DNA of 64,000 nt from Owenia fusiformis (Eukaryota; Annelida; Polychaeta; Sabellida; Oweniidae): contig CAIIXF020000010.1 of assembly GCA_903813345.2 (NCBI GenBank), forward strand, positions 18,551,181 through 18,615,180. The letters are read 5' to 3'. Both the position numbers and the translations under genes were made by a program. Shown in pieces: positions 23,774-37,300 of the stretch (within the stretch, counting starts at the first letter, position 1; the number at the start of each line of letters is the position of its first letter). Below the pieces are notes generated by a model. The model was not told where the DNA came from. It saw only the letters and a program-made list of their open reading frames with translations, and searched no databases.

Positions 23774-23942
23774 GGGCACTGGCGGATCTATGGGGGGGGG
23801 GGCTGGATGAAAATGGGCCTCAAATTTCAAAATTTGGGCCCACTTTTGGGGTTTAGGAGCCCAAAATTGTTTTCCGCGGAACTTTTTTTCTCTGAATGGA
23901 AATTTGCCCCCCCCTTGTTGGTTCCCAGATCCGCCCCTGCAG
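23774..23942. mobile_element. MITE-like repeat, 'GGCGGATC' family, copy 4
   Basis: It starts 'cactggcggatctatgg' and ends 'ttcccagatccgcccctg'. This short, fairly complete copy defines the family ends best. Confidence 0.55.
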
Positions 23943-24966
23943 GGTCTCCTATTCTATTATCTATATAATAAGAACATTTATTCTTCTTAATCTCATCCTC
24001 ATTCTCCTTTATCTAAAATAAATAATTATGCCCATATAATCTCGAAATTCAAACTGCCCAACCTCCATTAACTATACTCTTATCATACTGACATTTATTT
24101 ACCAGTTGATGATATATGAGTGTTACTTTTGATCAATATATAATACATGTTCAAATATTTTGTAGATTGGTGGACGTATTTCATATGGTCTTATCGTTAT
24201 TGCATCTGTATCTGCTTTATATGCTCATCGGTTCACGTATGAAACATATGTTATTGTATTGTATTGCATATCTTTATTGTCCATATTTCAATAGAGATAC
24301 AAATTATTGTTTTACATTAAGTATAACAGTCTATAAGTCAGAAGTCAGGTCATGACATCTAAAGAGTCAATAAAAGATATATATAAAGTACATACAGTTA
24401 AAAAAGATAAAGTACATACAGTTAAAAAAGAATAATTAAATAGGTACACTATACCACACATACCCGTGGCTCTGGAGTTACGGGATGTTGTGCAATATAT
24501 TTCTATTGTTATATTCCATGCACCTTTCTACCAATATACCCATATCTATTATCTAATGCCTGAAACGGTTCGGGTCATCAGATTGATAACAATTTCAATT
24601 AAACATCTTGTCTTAAGTGTATATACGAAACGGGTATCGAAACCGAAATTTCTGGTTTCAGTTTCAGATGTTAAATATCTAAAATAAGTCATTCGACAGA
24701 GACACATCAACAGTAAGTAATATGATTTAACATTGATATAATACAGAGGTATAGGGAGATCTTATGTTATCGGGTTGTTAATAAAATAATTATTTTTGTC
24801 ATTTTAAGATTTACCTCGCCTAGATCATGCAGTTTTAAAGTTAGTACATGTACATAATGTACATAATTATTTGTGCGTAAAAATGAAAAATCGATCTCAT
24901 TTTATAACTATGTTGACTATATATCGGTAAACTTTGACCGAACTATATACTTAAAACCTGAAACCG
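23943..24966. other. Non-coding; short tandem repeat at about 24382-24432
   Basis: The only structure noticed is two copies of 'aaagtacatacagttaaaaa' in the 24382-24432 stretch. No exon is supported. Confidence 0.4.
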
Positions 24967-25024
24967 TACATAAAATTGTTTCGATTCTGGTACGCGTACC
25001 AGAATCGAAACAATTTTATGTACA
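24967..25024. repeat. Perfect 58-bp palindrome
   Basis: The 29-base left half starting 'gtacataaaattgtttcg' is followed, with no spacer, by its exact reverse complement. The centre is GTACGCGTAC. Pairing stops abruptly at both ends. Confidence 0.95.
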
Positions 25025-25099
25025 GATACTCAGATAACCTCTTGTATATAATGGTTATGTACTGGGAGGTTTTGGATATGGGGTTTATCCAGAGGGATC

Positions 25100-25643
25100 T
25101 ATGTATATCTGATCTATGCATATAATTGTAACCTGTAAACACATGAAGTCCCCCATATATTATATGTGGGAAACGGTTCTAAAGTATAACCTTACTGACA
25201 TTGTGAATGAAATGGTTTTTAATGCTAAATACCCAAGTAAACTGAATTTTAGATATACTACTAGAGTCAAAGATACTCGTAACACTGTGCTATCGACATT
25301 GATGTCCAAGAGTTTGAATATGATGGCAGGTTCTTTGTTGGAATTTGAGCCAAATTTTTGGTGGATTATTGTTAGAAATAACCCCAATTTTATGTACTGT
25401 ACTAAGATCACGATCAAATTATTAACTGGAACATATGATGTAAACAGTAGACGTCTCGAGGGTGATACGTCTGTATGTAAGACATGTGTGCTGCTCTATG
25501 AGCTCAATGAAAATGAAACTGTGAAACATTTCGTATTAAAGTGTCCGGCTCTTTCTGGAGTCAGGGAACCCATGATTAACATAGGAAATGAACAATTTGA
25601 ATGTTCAAGATCGATGGCAATTTTATTCTTAAGGTTTGTGTAA
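25100..25643 (+). mobile_element. Retrotransposon ORF C-terminal fragment
   Basis: This is a 5'-truncated plus-strand frame of about 175 residues. Its tail has the Cys/His knuckle common at the C-terminus of non-LTR retrotransposon proteins: 'CKTC', then about 20 residues later 'HFVLKCP'. It ends at a TAA (25641-25643), followed by 'aggcaaataaatt'. It has no RT block and no 5' end. Confidence 0.55.
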
Positions 25644-25649
25644 TAATGT

Positions 25650-26979
25650 GAATGTAACTCCCTTCTTATTAAGAGGCAAATAAATTATACATACACACAT
25701 CTAGCTACCCGAGGAACCGTAGGGACTGAATCGCATATCTCACGAGGGACAAATTTTTTTCAAATTTTTTTTCAAATTTTTCATTTTTTCAAATTTTTCT
25801 TCAAAGTGAAAAGATATGTCTTGGAGCTGGAGATATGGGGGTTCTTGATATGGAAACCTCGTCAGGATGCGGGATATATCTTACCAAATTGTTTCCCTAA
25901 AACTCTACTTGGCATAGGATAATATGTCTTATACACAGGCCTTTACACACTGTATATGATCCATATGCCTCTACGGCAGGGACTTTTCAAAAAGATTCAA
26001 AATATATAAATTTCTGTTATCATCATTTTCTTACCCCATGAAGTTCTATCTTTCTTCGTAAAACTTATAACTTAAAACTTATACACATAAGAGGATAGAA
26101 AAAATATGCCGAGCACAATCTGTCCATTGGTATTCCTACATATTGACGAAATTGTATTTCTAAACTTGAGATGTATCAATCAAAAATCTGAAAACCTCAC
26201 AAAGTTGTATTGAGGTTTTTGAAAATACCATTTGAAATCAGCCACTTGAAAATGAGGAAAACCATAAATATGAGCTAAACTTGTTCTGTATTTTGTAAAT
26301 AAAAAATATACAAACTAAGAAAACAAAAATCCCGGCAAGAGTAAAGCGTAGTCATTTCAAACATGTCGGATCAATTTGGGTTTATCAGTATTCAAGATCA
26401 ACGTACGGTATATTGAGTATTGAGTATATGGGCAATTTTGAAAGAGTCAATCAAGTGGACTTCCTGTCTAGACTTACAAAACATATATTTCCATTGATAA
26501 TTTGGAACAATAGTTTTTGCTATGGTAGCCCAAAATTATGTTTTTTGTTATTCATGTTTTACATATAATGTAACTGTATTATTGCAACTCTCAGTTTAAT
26601 CTGTTTAAATCAGTAAAATACAAAAAAACAAATACAAGTATATCCACAAGGCAGTGTAGCTAGTTCGATTCGAATAACATGGCAACTGGTTGCCTAATTC
26701 AAGACCAAAAGATTCAGTGGACCATTTCTTTGTAGACCAATATCTTTGACTAACTATGAGTAATCATTTTAAAGCCACGTCTATAAAATGTAACGCTGCA
26801 TATTCATTTTTTATATATGACATCTCGAATGTTTAATTACGATATCATTTTTTTCTATTGGCATCTTAGTAATCTATTATATAGTTTTGATATACCATTG
26901 CAATTTTTTCAAACGTATAATTGTGTATTCTATAGGTAGATGCTAAACATACTATTTATTACAAATTCTTTATTTCCAG
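25650..26979. other. No gene seen upstream of TIR-domain exons
   Basis: AT-rich sequence with homopolymer runs ('caaatttttttc' repeats near 25750). Earlier exons of the TIR gene may lie here or upstream, but none was identified. Confidence 0.35.
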
Positions 26980-28129
26980 GTTCATTGGATTAAAACAACA
27001 ATTATATTACTGGGTGAACTTCAAAGGAAGAGTGATGGTAAGTTTTGGTTAAAGCATTGAAGCTAAGAAACTCAGCAATTATATCCTTTTCAGTGATAAA
27101 ATTTCGTCACTGCAATTCGTACTTTATTTTGACATCGAGACCCAGATTTAAAGAGAGAATCAGCGAGCAGCCAAACAAAAAATTGTTTCAATTTTAGAAT
27201 ATTTCTGGCTTGTATCATTCCTTTTTATATCTATTTTCTAAAAATCCCCAAAGTACACACTTTATATCAGGAAAACTAAAGATTTTTACATTAATGTATT
27301 ATTTTTCTATAGGAATGGTAAACCATTCTTATTATTTGGGAGAATTTAAACATTTTCACTCATTTTTGCACTTTTAATAGGTAAATTGTACATGTTGCTT
27401 GTAATTTTGTCACCCCCATAGATCTGATTCTGCCTTAAAAGCACTATTTACACTAATGAAATAATGCTCATTATCAAATCATAAAATTTGATTTCTAGGC
27501 ACGCCTGGGGCACGATGAAATCTTGCCTGCCCCAGGCACGGGGCCCGGGTCACCCATCTATGACTTCTTGGTGATATGTAACGAAAATAAATAAATATAA
27601 TGAAAGCATCAAACTTCATTTTTAGGCACACGTGGTGAAAGAGGAATCGGTAACTGGGCCTGGGCCTTCAGGGCCCGGACCACCCATCTATGACTTCTGG
27701 GTGATATGTAACGAGAATTCAGAAAATTCCATCAGAAATGCGACTTTCATCGTAAATCAACTGGAGGAAAGTGGGCTTCGTGGATATTTCTCAAAGAGGG
27801 ATTCAACAACAACAGAACCTTCTTTAAGCGAAATCCCAGATTCCCTAGAGAAATGCAAATACTACATCGTGCTCTTTGATGAAGATTTCAACGATGACAA
27901 CTACACCGCATTCGCATCTGACACAGTTTTCCGACTTCTCGTTAACACAGGAGAGCTACCAAGATTTATCCCACTGGTGATTGGTGTTGACAGGCGACAG
28001 GTAGTGCCGAATTACATCCCGAATTTCTGCCTTGAGTTTGAAAGAGACTTGCCAACTAACACCAGGCAGTTCATGAGATTGGAGAATACATTGAAAGCAC
28101 CAATCCCACAAGCAACATGGGGTTTTTAA
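26980..28129 (+). CDS. TIR-like domain protein, 3' exons
   Basis: An exon at 26980-27037 (AG before, GTAAGT after, ends phase 0) joins one at 27626-28129 that begins 'GCA CAC' in phase 0 and ends at TAA. The last exon (167 residues) has a Gly/Pro linker followed by a TIR-like fold: box 1 'YDFWVICNENS', a box 2-like 'GYFSKRDSTTTEPSLSEI', an alpha-2/beta-C stretch 'SLEKCKYYIVLFDEDF', then 'LPRFIPLVIGV'. A Cys-rich or FW box 3 and a clear catalytic Glu are not apparent. TIR proteins act as innate-immune adaptors or NAD hydrolases. The upstream exons and the start codon are not found, so the full architecture is unknown. Confidence 0.6.
27499..27594 (+). pseudogene. Duplicated start of the TIR exon ending in an early stop
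   Basis: 127 bp before the real exon, an acceptor 'tttctag' is followed by 32 codons that parallel the TIR exon start (Gly/Pro linker, then 'PIYDFLVICNENK') and stop at TAA (27592-27594). Splicing to it would give a truncated protein. It is either a decayed exon duplication or an alternative terminal exon. Confidence 0.6.
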
Positions 28130-28238
28130 ATCTTGATAGCCAACGGAATGCATAAACAAACTGGACACGAAAAAGAACAACGCTTTAACCCTTATAAACT
28201 ATTAAATTGCATGCTCAATATACTAAAATAAGATGGCG

Positions 28239-28244
28239 AATAAA
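28239..28244 (+). terminator. Polyadenylation signal of TIR gene
   Basis: AATAAA about 110 bases after the TAA at 28127-28129. Confidence 0.5.
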
Positions 28245-28254
28245 AATAATTTAT

Positions 28255-28670
28255 GAACTGGTCTAATGTTTGAACAACATCTAATAGCTTTACAATTTGC
28301 AATGGACACCAATCTATTTTTCATATATCCAAAAACGACTGAAAGAATTAATCACTGTACGACGAGGAAATTTATAATAGTCTCTATATGTCTTTATAAT
28401 GATAATTATCGATGTACAATTAATGATTTTAACAGAAATTACTTTTTCAATACTAAATTATATCAACTGATCTAATGTTTGAACAATATCAAATAACTAC
28501 AATTTGAAATGGACACCAATTTTTCATTCAAATATCCAATTATCTACACTAAAAATTTAAATCCCCGGTTTAAATCACTATATGATGAGGAATTTTGTCT
28601 CTATATATCTTTATAATGATAATTATCGATGTGCAATGATTACTTTTACTATTTGAATACAAAATTGATT
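28255..28670. repeat. Tandem duplication, period about 211 bp
   Basis: 'ctaatgtttgaacaacatc' and 'ctaatgtttgaacaatatc' start two diverged copies. Both contain 'tttataatgataattatcga'. Confidence 0.75.
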
Positions 28671-28974
28671 TTGCTTCAAAATTAAATCTCACTGCATGTT
28701 TTGTTAAATTCTATATAAGAGCTAGATGATCACGTAGGTATGAGATACATCTGCCATATAGCATTTATCCCGAGGGAAATATGTATATATCCATACAGGC
28801 TACATGTAGCCTTGTATAATCCACGTCTTAGTACTTTAAAAATCTCCTGTAAGATTTATGTATCATATATCTTTCGAGTATTTTATTATGATAAGGCATT
28901 GAGAATGAAACATTTATTTTAATCATTAACTGAATGACAAAATTGTCGCAATCTAATACTTTAAAACATTTGAA

Positions 28975-29745
28975 GTTGTTAAGGATTCTATACAGCCATC
29001 TCAGAGGCCCTTGAAAAGCTGAAGAACAATACACATGCATGCCAAGGATGGGTCAAGAGGCATGCGACTGGGAGACATTAAAATGATGGCAGCATGACCC
29101 TCTAGCTGCACAGGAGGTTAGGTGAACAAAGGCTGCTAATCCACTACGGGTAACAATCAGTAGTGGTGAGTAGCTCCCATAATTCTTTCATATTCCTTCG
29201 TATTCATGAACATAATTTATTCAAATCACGCCCATCAATACATGAAGTCTAATCACATTGCAGGATATAATCACATGAACAATCATAAGCACGTGCTCTC
29301 TCAGAGTTGCACATGCGCAAATAAAATTTGAAATCGTGGAAATGGCGTTTATTTCAGTTCAACATCAGTCATTCAGTTTAACATCCTCATTTCTAAACGA
29401 CGGCAATACTATTTAAGTTGCTCGATCCAAAATTGTAGAGAATAATCATAAAACTACAGCGAACATTCTGAGACCAATTACCGGGGATCAATTTCAATGG
29501 CAATGGCTATGTTTATAAAATTGGTTATCGAACGTGCCAATACGAATGCTCATCTTTGAAAATACACACCCCCTGGGTTACAATGGAATGGCCAAAAAAC
29601 TAGTCCCGCAACACTACCAACACATATGAGACAAAATTATGAATTATGTATTTGCGTCACTCATACTGTGAACGCCCATAGTATTGATTAAAAAGATTTT
29701 CCTTAAATATATTTTTTATATCTTTGTATTTTGTTTAGTTCAGTC
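28975..29745. mobile_element. Foldback element copy 2 (reverse), with nested insertion
   Basis: It matches the core and one arm of the 15958-17138 element in the opposite orientation ('ccatctcagaggcc', 'catgcatgccaaggatggg', 'tatttgcgtcactcatac'). An extra 425 bp at about 29158-29584 interrupts it, bordered by 'taacaat' and 'ttacaat'. One arm is missing. Confidence 0.65.
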
Positions 29746-32544
29746 GTGAAATAGTAATGACGGGAATTCCCGCGGTGGAATATATAGCCCACCGCGGTAA
29801 GTCCCAGAGAACGGTTAGAGCGGGATATATGCTCTAAATATTCCTGATCCTTCTTGGAGCGGGACATGTGCAATATATTCACCTGGATATAAAATATATT
29901 CCCAGGAAATATGTCGCTTAAACTCTATCAGGTATGGAATACATAGAGGTCATCTAGTGGAAGCAAATACGCTTTTTATCCAATGATATTAACAAGAATC
30001 TCTTCATAAAATCATTAGTTTAAAATCCATATCTGATTTTTGTAGGAAACAAAACCAGACTATATATTTAGTCTACAAAATATGACTTAACTTCCTGACA
30101 TTTCATAGGGAACGACAAACGGCTTTAAAAAAGAAAAATTAACGTTACGTATACATTTCCATCACAGGGCATTCGCATATTGTTCGGATTTCCATGACGT
30201 TGACTGTCCGTGTCAGAGCATTACAGTTCACCTTTGTTTAATAGGCTTCATACTTCTTGCGTTTCAAAAATCTCTATTTTCATTTGGAAAATATCGTTTC
30301 TAACATGGGAACATCATTATAGCACGCTATATCGACCAGGCTGAACGTCAAAGGAAGCTTTGATTGACAAAAATTCCCGGGATGTGAATTGGGAGGTGAA
30401 TACAAAAATCAGGAACGGGATTGGGCGGGACAATACGTTTTTTTCAATATCAAAAATATTTCTGGGTGTCTTCACCTGAAAGTAAAATCATGGGATAAAT
30501 AGAGAATGTTCAGTGGGAGGGATAGAATATGAATGTTATTCCGAGGGAAATATAATATTGGCCGAGGAAAATATCATATTGATCGAGGGCAACAGTCAGT
30601 TTCATATGATATTTTACGAGGCCAATGTCATATTTTCTCGACGAAAAAAACATATTCCATCACAACAGTAACCTATTTATTCCATTACATATTTTCTGAA
30701 ACTTATTTATTTTCAAATTTGATGATGATGGTGATGTATCATAACATTTTAAACTTTTATTAACAAGTGTTGAAATGGAACAAGAAGTGTAAAAATCAAG
30801 AGAAATTCTCGGGAATATTTCTGATACGGGATTTTGGCGCATACGGGATCCAATATAGGATCTGAAACGGGATTACGGCCGATACGGGATCTGACACGGG
30901 ATTTGTTGAATATCAATTTTATTCCCTGTTTATTTCCCAGGTAAAACATGTTATTATGGAAAAAAGGTATTTTTACTGGGAAGGGTTTTAGGTTTTAATC
31001 CAAGGGATAATTAGCCATTTCCATTAGATTTTCTCTCTTCTGAGTTAAATGTTTCAAAGTCCTTGATTTCTCTACTCTCGTCTTTCACAGTTTTGTAGAA
31101 TTTTAGACCAAGACCAATTTTAGAAGCTTTAACATGAGACCATCATGGCATACAGTGTCGAATGCCATTTTAGGTGAATAAATCCAAAAAGGGTATACTA
31201 CGGGCATGTTGCTCATATTGCATGTAAAGTATAAAGATTGCAATGGGTGCAATCATTTTCATTGGAATCGATATAAAAGAATTCTGGCACTTACAATGAC
31301 TAAGATGTGCAAGATACATTTATCCTTTCGGGTAAAGGCCAAACATTCATCATAGGGAACGACAAACGGCTTTCAAAATATAATATTATGAAAAAACACG
31401 CAGCGTGAGCAATCCGGAAATGAAAAACATCATTCAAAGTGGCATGGTTATGTGTCAGTCATGGAAATAAAAAGAAAGCATAGCATGTTGAATTCCCAGA
31501 AAGTTATAACATGATCTTATGTGAAACCGAGAGTGAAATATATTGTTTTCTGGTTTGGCAATGACTCATTCTTTGCTATAATTTAAATATAAACATAAAA
31601 ATACGAATACAACTAACTTTCGCTAGCACGTTTATATTTCAAATATTTTTAAGTCATTTGTATCCTCCAACGCATGCTTAATAACGTTTTTCAAAGACAA
31701 TTGAAATAATTCAAAAATTAAATAATGATGATCTAAACGCTTCTTTAAAGTACTTTCATTTCTAAAAATAATAATCCAAAAAATATATTTTCCCAAATAT
31801 GATATTTTAATGTTTGGAGGATACAAAATATTGGAAAGCCTTATCTCATTATCTAGACAAATTGAATTCACGACAGAAATACCTACACTCAGTCATATAA
31901 CTCCATTGTCTGCAATTTAAGATATGTTATCAAAATGCACCCTCTGGCATAGCTTTTACCAAATAATACATCAATATTGTATATTAATATGGCCGATGTG
32001 TTGGAGGATACAAATATTTGACAAATCGTATACATATAGTAAAAAATACTTAATTATGTGATTAAGAGTTGGTAGCACATACATGTTATTAACATGTTCA
32101 AAAATATCAACGCAATCGATACATTTTAGGTTAAAAAATCCGAGTTTATCTTTGCCGAAAAAAATAAAATATTTCTTAATTGTCTTAAAATCCATCACTA
32201 AAGTGATGTTTTTTAAAAAGATAAGGAATATTCCAAACAGGTACCTTGCGGTTATAATTGCTTAAAGTCTGGTCAACAAAAAATAACACATTGCATGTCA
32301 ATGAAATCAACATATATGTCGCATCTCTAGTACAACAATGCAACAGATTTTTAAAACATCAATTATCATAAATTGGCCCATATATACAAGGTGGGCCAAA
32401 AAACCAATACACAAGTTTAACGATGAATACCATATGATACATGTTAAACCATACTCTCTATCAAGATAAATCATTTCTTAATAACATGACACCATCTGAT
32501 TGAAAAAAATCTTTTTCCTGTGGAGTTAGGGGCTAAAATTGACA
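29746..32544. other. Gene-free, repeat-rich interval
   Basis: A hairpin 'cccgcggtgg...ccaccgcggt' lies at 29769-29798. A block beginning 'catagggaacgacaaacggc' occurs at about 30107 and 31355. 'acgggat' words recur at 30830-30905. 'ggaggatacaaa' occurs in both orientations at about 31658, 31817 and 32003. No exon is supported. Confidence 0.4.
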
Positions 32545-32805
32545 CCAGGGGTCTCATGAGTGACCAAAAAATTATTCACTGCGGATTTCCATATTGTGGA
32601 AAATCGAGGGAAATTAGTATTTTGGGACCTTCGAAAGAGGTACATTTATACAAGTTTAGTGCAAAATTCACCAATTATACAGAGAGTTGAAACAAAGATT
32701 AGAAGGAAAATGAGAGCCATTACACAATATATCTGTGAGCGTATAATCAGAAAACTTCACCTGATGCATTCAAGTTTGCCTCAAAAGACAAAATTGACAT
32801 TTTGA
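32545..32805 (+). mobile_element. Probable DDE transposase C-terminal fragment
   Basis: The plus-strand frame resembles the tail of Tc1/mariner/IS630-like transposases: a 'W.LRKRYIYTSLVQNSPII' stretch followed by 'IRRKMRAITQYICERII'. There is no catalytic residue block and it is truncated. The match is by pattern only. Confidence 0.35.
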
Positions 32806-34328
32806 GCATGTTTTGGAAAATAGTCATAAAATCTTGACCATTTAAAATAGACCTATTAAACTTGTTGGAATGAAATAACATTCATCAAGGTTCAATTGTG
32901 CCAGATATATAACTTAAAATCCATACTGGATGACGGAGTTATTCCGATTTGTTTGGGTTACCTTTTTTGGCTCTGCCTGTAGTTTAAAATTTACTTGAAA
33001 TTAATATAACTTACTTTTTATTTACTTGGTAGAGCAAACGAAAGAGTGCCATACGGAAAGTTTTATTACTCTCTCGGGCCCTTCAAAATTTTCCAAGGCT
33101 GTCTTTAATTATGACGACAGGATACTCACGAGTAAAGCTATTATTTCGAATTTTATTTATATTTAGTAAAATATGATAACAAATATACAACATAGTAAGT
33201 ATTTGTATTGTACACAATAATGAAATTGGAAATACTGATATGCCAGCTTGTCAACTTTCAAGGTTAACATCAAAATAAAATAATATAAACAATGATTTTA
33301 TAAACGATTACAATCTTGTTGATATTTTCACAAATATGACTATCCAGTATCCTTTTCACCATGAAACAGTACAGTACAGTACAGTGCATTACGCATATAT
33401 AAGTTGCCTTTGCATGAAAAATGCTTCTGATCATATCGTCTATGGTTATTACATATTGCACATAAGCCCATGATTCTGTGTTGAATATAACATCTGTCAA
33501 TACAAACGTTCCTAATTATGTTTAGACGTTACTATGTCTCTCTTTATAATCCAATGATTCTGCTTTTATATTGTTATCTAAGTTAAAGGCCCACGTGTAT
33601 GAGAACCCCTGAAAATAGACACAACTAGTGTATCCACGACCTTGTAATACCAATAGTATCACAAATAATATCAAAGGCAGAATCAGATCTAGCAAGATGC
33701 TGAACAAGATGAAACGCACCGGTTTCAGTCATCTTTACAAAAATTGATATTATATTGGTTTTTATCTTTAATTTGTAATGTCTATTTTCTAGGAATCCCC
33801 AAGGTGTGTACTCTATTTGGGAAAAACGAAAGATTTCTACAATAATGCATTCACTTTTTTTATAATTGAATATAGTTACCCTTTTTATTATTTCGGAAAA
33901 TAATTTTTTTTCAATTTTTGCACTTTCAAATGTGAACCACTTCACCAATTGATACATAGCTTGGATATTTGGTAGATTTTAAGATTGAAAAGAATACGTC
34001 AATTGTACATTGCTTGCAATTTAGTCACTCCCTTATAGATCTGACCCTGCCTTTCAATAACATGTTTTTTCTTTCCCAAAATTATTCCACTTGTTAGAAA
34101 GATGTCGTTATCTACGCTTCACTTGAGTGGCGATGAGATGCATCGATAGATTTTACTTGATGTAACCAAACTGGGGACGGATGACCTGCCTTCTCAAATC
34201 CATTCAACTGAAGCATAAATAAATCACTCGTTATTCTTTACCTACACCTAGACAATCTTTAAAATGATTCAAACACCCATATAAGATATTCATACATACG
34301 CAACCATCTAAAATGCTTACACATAATA
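32806..34328. other. No gene; dispersed repeat and microsatellite
   Basis: 33755-34055 resembles 27225-27460 ('tctattttctaggaatcccc', 'tttgcactttcaaatgtg', 'gatctgaccctgcctt'). 33366-33385 is a short (acagt)n run. The 3' UTR of the OATP gene should lie just below 34329. Confidence 0.45.
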
Positions 34329-37300
34329 TCAAACAACGCTAACCCGTTCAACTTCTTCACGTTTATTATCAGCAAGTTTGTCTCCTACGACCTTTTGTTG
34401 TGTGCGTAGGTCGATCCATTCTTTCTTGATGGTGTCCCCAACTGCATCTCCATTGCTTACAGGTTCATATGGATCTTCATCTTCCTCCCACGTCATCCCT
34501 CGCATCTTGTACCAGGCTAAACCATAGAATAGCAAAGATGAAGACTGCACAGCTGCTGTAGCACCATGTAGAAGCTGCCTAAAATGTACGATAAATAACG
34601 ATACAGATTACGTAAAAGTAGTTCTTAATTGGTTGCCCAAAAGTAAATATCCTCGTAGATTGTAACTGGCTTAGCAATTACCCACACGTACTCATGGATG
34701 GTAAACTGACCACGTGTGCCATTAAGCAGATCCTTGAAATATTGGATTTAACAAACAGAATTGAAAACGCCTCAGAAGACAACATTTCGAGAATATGGAA
34801 ACAAACCCGTAAACATACTACTTTGTAACGAACGTGCACTTGCAAGAATGACTTGTAAAATGTACCTGAAGGCGGACATGTTGTACAGAATGCAAAAACC
34901 TTCCCCGTCACAACTCTCCTCCCAAAGGAAGCAGTTTGTATCAATCAACACCCCATAAATCATCGGTGCTGGCAACATAGCTGAAATAAATAAATATATA
35001 TATTATGTATAATGTACGTATGTATAAGAGACGTTTATAGGATACAATTAATATTGCAAGTAATAAGAACTTAATATTTGACACGATTAATAATGTGCCA
35101 CCCGACAATAAAGTGCAATACGAATGAAGTAAACTCAGAGGACGTAAATAGATGATGTATCTTTTTGAATGGACATGGCAGACATGTTGTTTGTTAATGA
35201 CCTATATATTACTTGAAGTTAAGATTACTGTATATGTACAGGGTCGACCAAATTGCAATTTCTTCTAAAGCGATAAGTTTTAATAATTGATATATATTTT
35301 ACCCCACCCCGTAATGTAATCAGGTACTGGGTATCAATGAAACTATGTAGACGTCGTGAGAAGCAATACATTTAAACATGTTAAGCGAGAATAGAAAAAA
35401 ATAAGGACCATATGTATCTCAAGTAGCAAGTGATTAATATTCTATTGCTAAATCAATTAATTTAACTTACAAAGTAAACTCATCAACGCTGCATTTACCC
35501 CAAGCGCCAGCGACTTTAATTCATCATCGACACATCTACAAACATACAATGACGCATTTAAGCTTATAATAAATGACAAGTACATGTTTTATTTTCTTGC
35601 ATTTATTATGAACTCTTTTGATGCAGAAAATGTGCATGGCAATGGAAATCATGTGAGAAAAGCACTCTGATCTCAACACAATTCTTGGAAATGAAAAGAA
35701 CTATACCTCTCTTCATTCCCATCTAAAGTGAGGGATTTGGACAAACCTTAACATGATGGATAAGGCCGGTGATACGGCTGTGAATGTAGCGAATGAGCAG
35801 ACGAAGAGTATAATAGAATACACGATGAGCATTGTGTTACATCCTGTTTCACACCACCCGGATGTTGCTGTCAGACCATTTATACACGAACAATTTGAGT
35901 ATACCTGAAATGAATAGTTTTCAATGATATGAATATAAATTAAGTGTCTAAAGTCCATCACATTTCTGAACGATTTATTTCATTTCTAACTACATTTAAA
36001 ATTCATTCCCGTACTTTTGTAAACAGTAATGATTGATGACTTAGAACATAAAGCTATAAAATGTTTGGAATGTCAATTTGCGCATCGAGTTGTTTACAAT
36101 CATGGATATGTAACACAAGAACCGTGATCTTAAAATAGGTTATGACTGAATCCCCCTCAGGTAGAGTTGACCACATTTATTTTACTTATTAAAACAATTA
36201 CAATATTTCGTCCAGTTGCAAAAGTCTCCATAATAAATATACCAGGAATGTCTAAAAGAGAGGCTCTTGAATCAATTCATCATCACTAAAAGAATATACA
36301 ATGACGAGGAAATTTGGATTCAGCTTGATGAGATTACCATCGAGAGTCCATCCTCCAAGAGCTCTCCAAAGTCACAGCCAGCATGACAAGGTGTGAGGTA
36401 GTTCATGCCATTCTCACCACACACCGGGTTGTAGCCCATACCACAGGAACAGTTGGAATTACAATCCTGGGTGACATCTATAAGTCTGTGAATGAGACAA
36501 AACTAGTTTACGCTATATAACATGTAATGGAGAGTAGGCTCAAAGTACCCCAGCGTTTATGTGTCACAATTTTTTTACAATTTTGTAGAAAATTAATATT
36601 AAAATCGATAAGCTGCATAAGACAAAGTGCGATAAATTGTTATAAGTAACAGCAGTTGTTATTAGATACTATAGTTAGAATTATGGTATTAACGAAGACA
36701 TGAAAATTGCAGAAATGCAACAAGGGAATGGCATACCCTTCAGGTCCCAAGGTACCCCCTATCTCAACTTGAGGACATCCAACGAATATAAGGCTTATCA
36801 GGCCAGCTATGCTAATGATGTCAGTTACAAAAAGAAGTTTGATAGAGCCATAAGGTGTTAGTTTGAATCTACCAGCAACCCATCCACCGAAGAAACAGCC
36901 AGACGACATAGCAAATGCGGAAATGACAGCTAAAACGAATTAAAAAAGCTACAAGCAAATTAGGCTAAAAGAAATTATTAAAATGAGATAAGAAAATGTA
37001 ACAGAGGAAGTAAAGACATAAAAGGCATGGTATTGCAGTTTTCATTAAAAATCCATTATCTAGTCTTCAAGACAATTGACCCCCCCCCCCGCTCCCTTAA
37101 TTATCTACGTTGCAAGACTACGAAGCAAGATTACACATTATGCTTGATCAAAAAAGCTCAATCAATACAAACCAGTAAGAATGTTGGCAAGTGAGGCAGT
37201 TTGCCCGAATTGTGTCTCTATATATTTAGGCAGGAAAGTGTAGCAGCCGGATATGATGTAACACACTCCCGCCATTCCGAGAGACGCTCCAACAAATATT

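Noticed and set aside
27499-27594. Independent small gene
   Set aside because: It is a partial tandem copy of the following TIR exon and shares its acceptor and linker.
29769-29798. Terminator-like hairpin
   Set aside because: Prokaryote-style terminators are not meaningful here; no adjacent gene end.
32083-32265. Small plus-strand frame
   Set aside because: AT-rich, Lys/Ile/Leu composition expected by chance.
37081-37091. Poly-C run as an element end
   Set aside because: Simple homopolymer in an OATP intron without flanking repeats.
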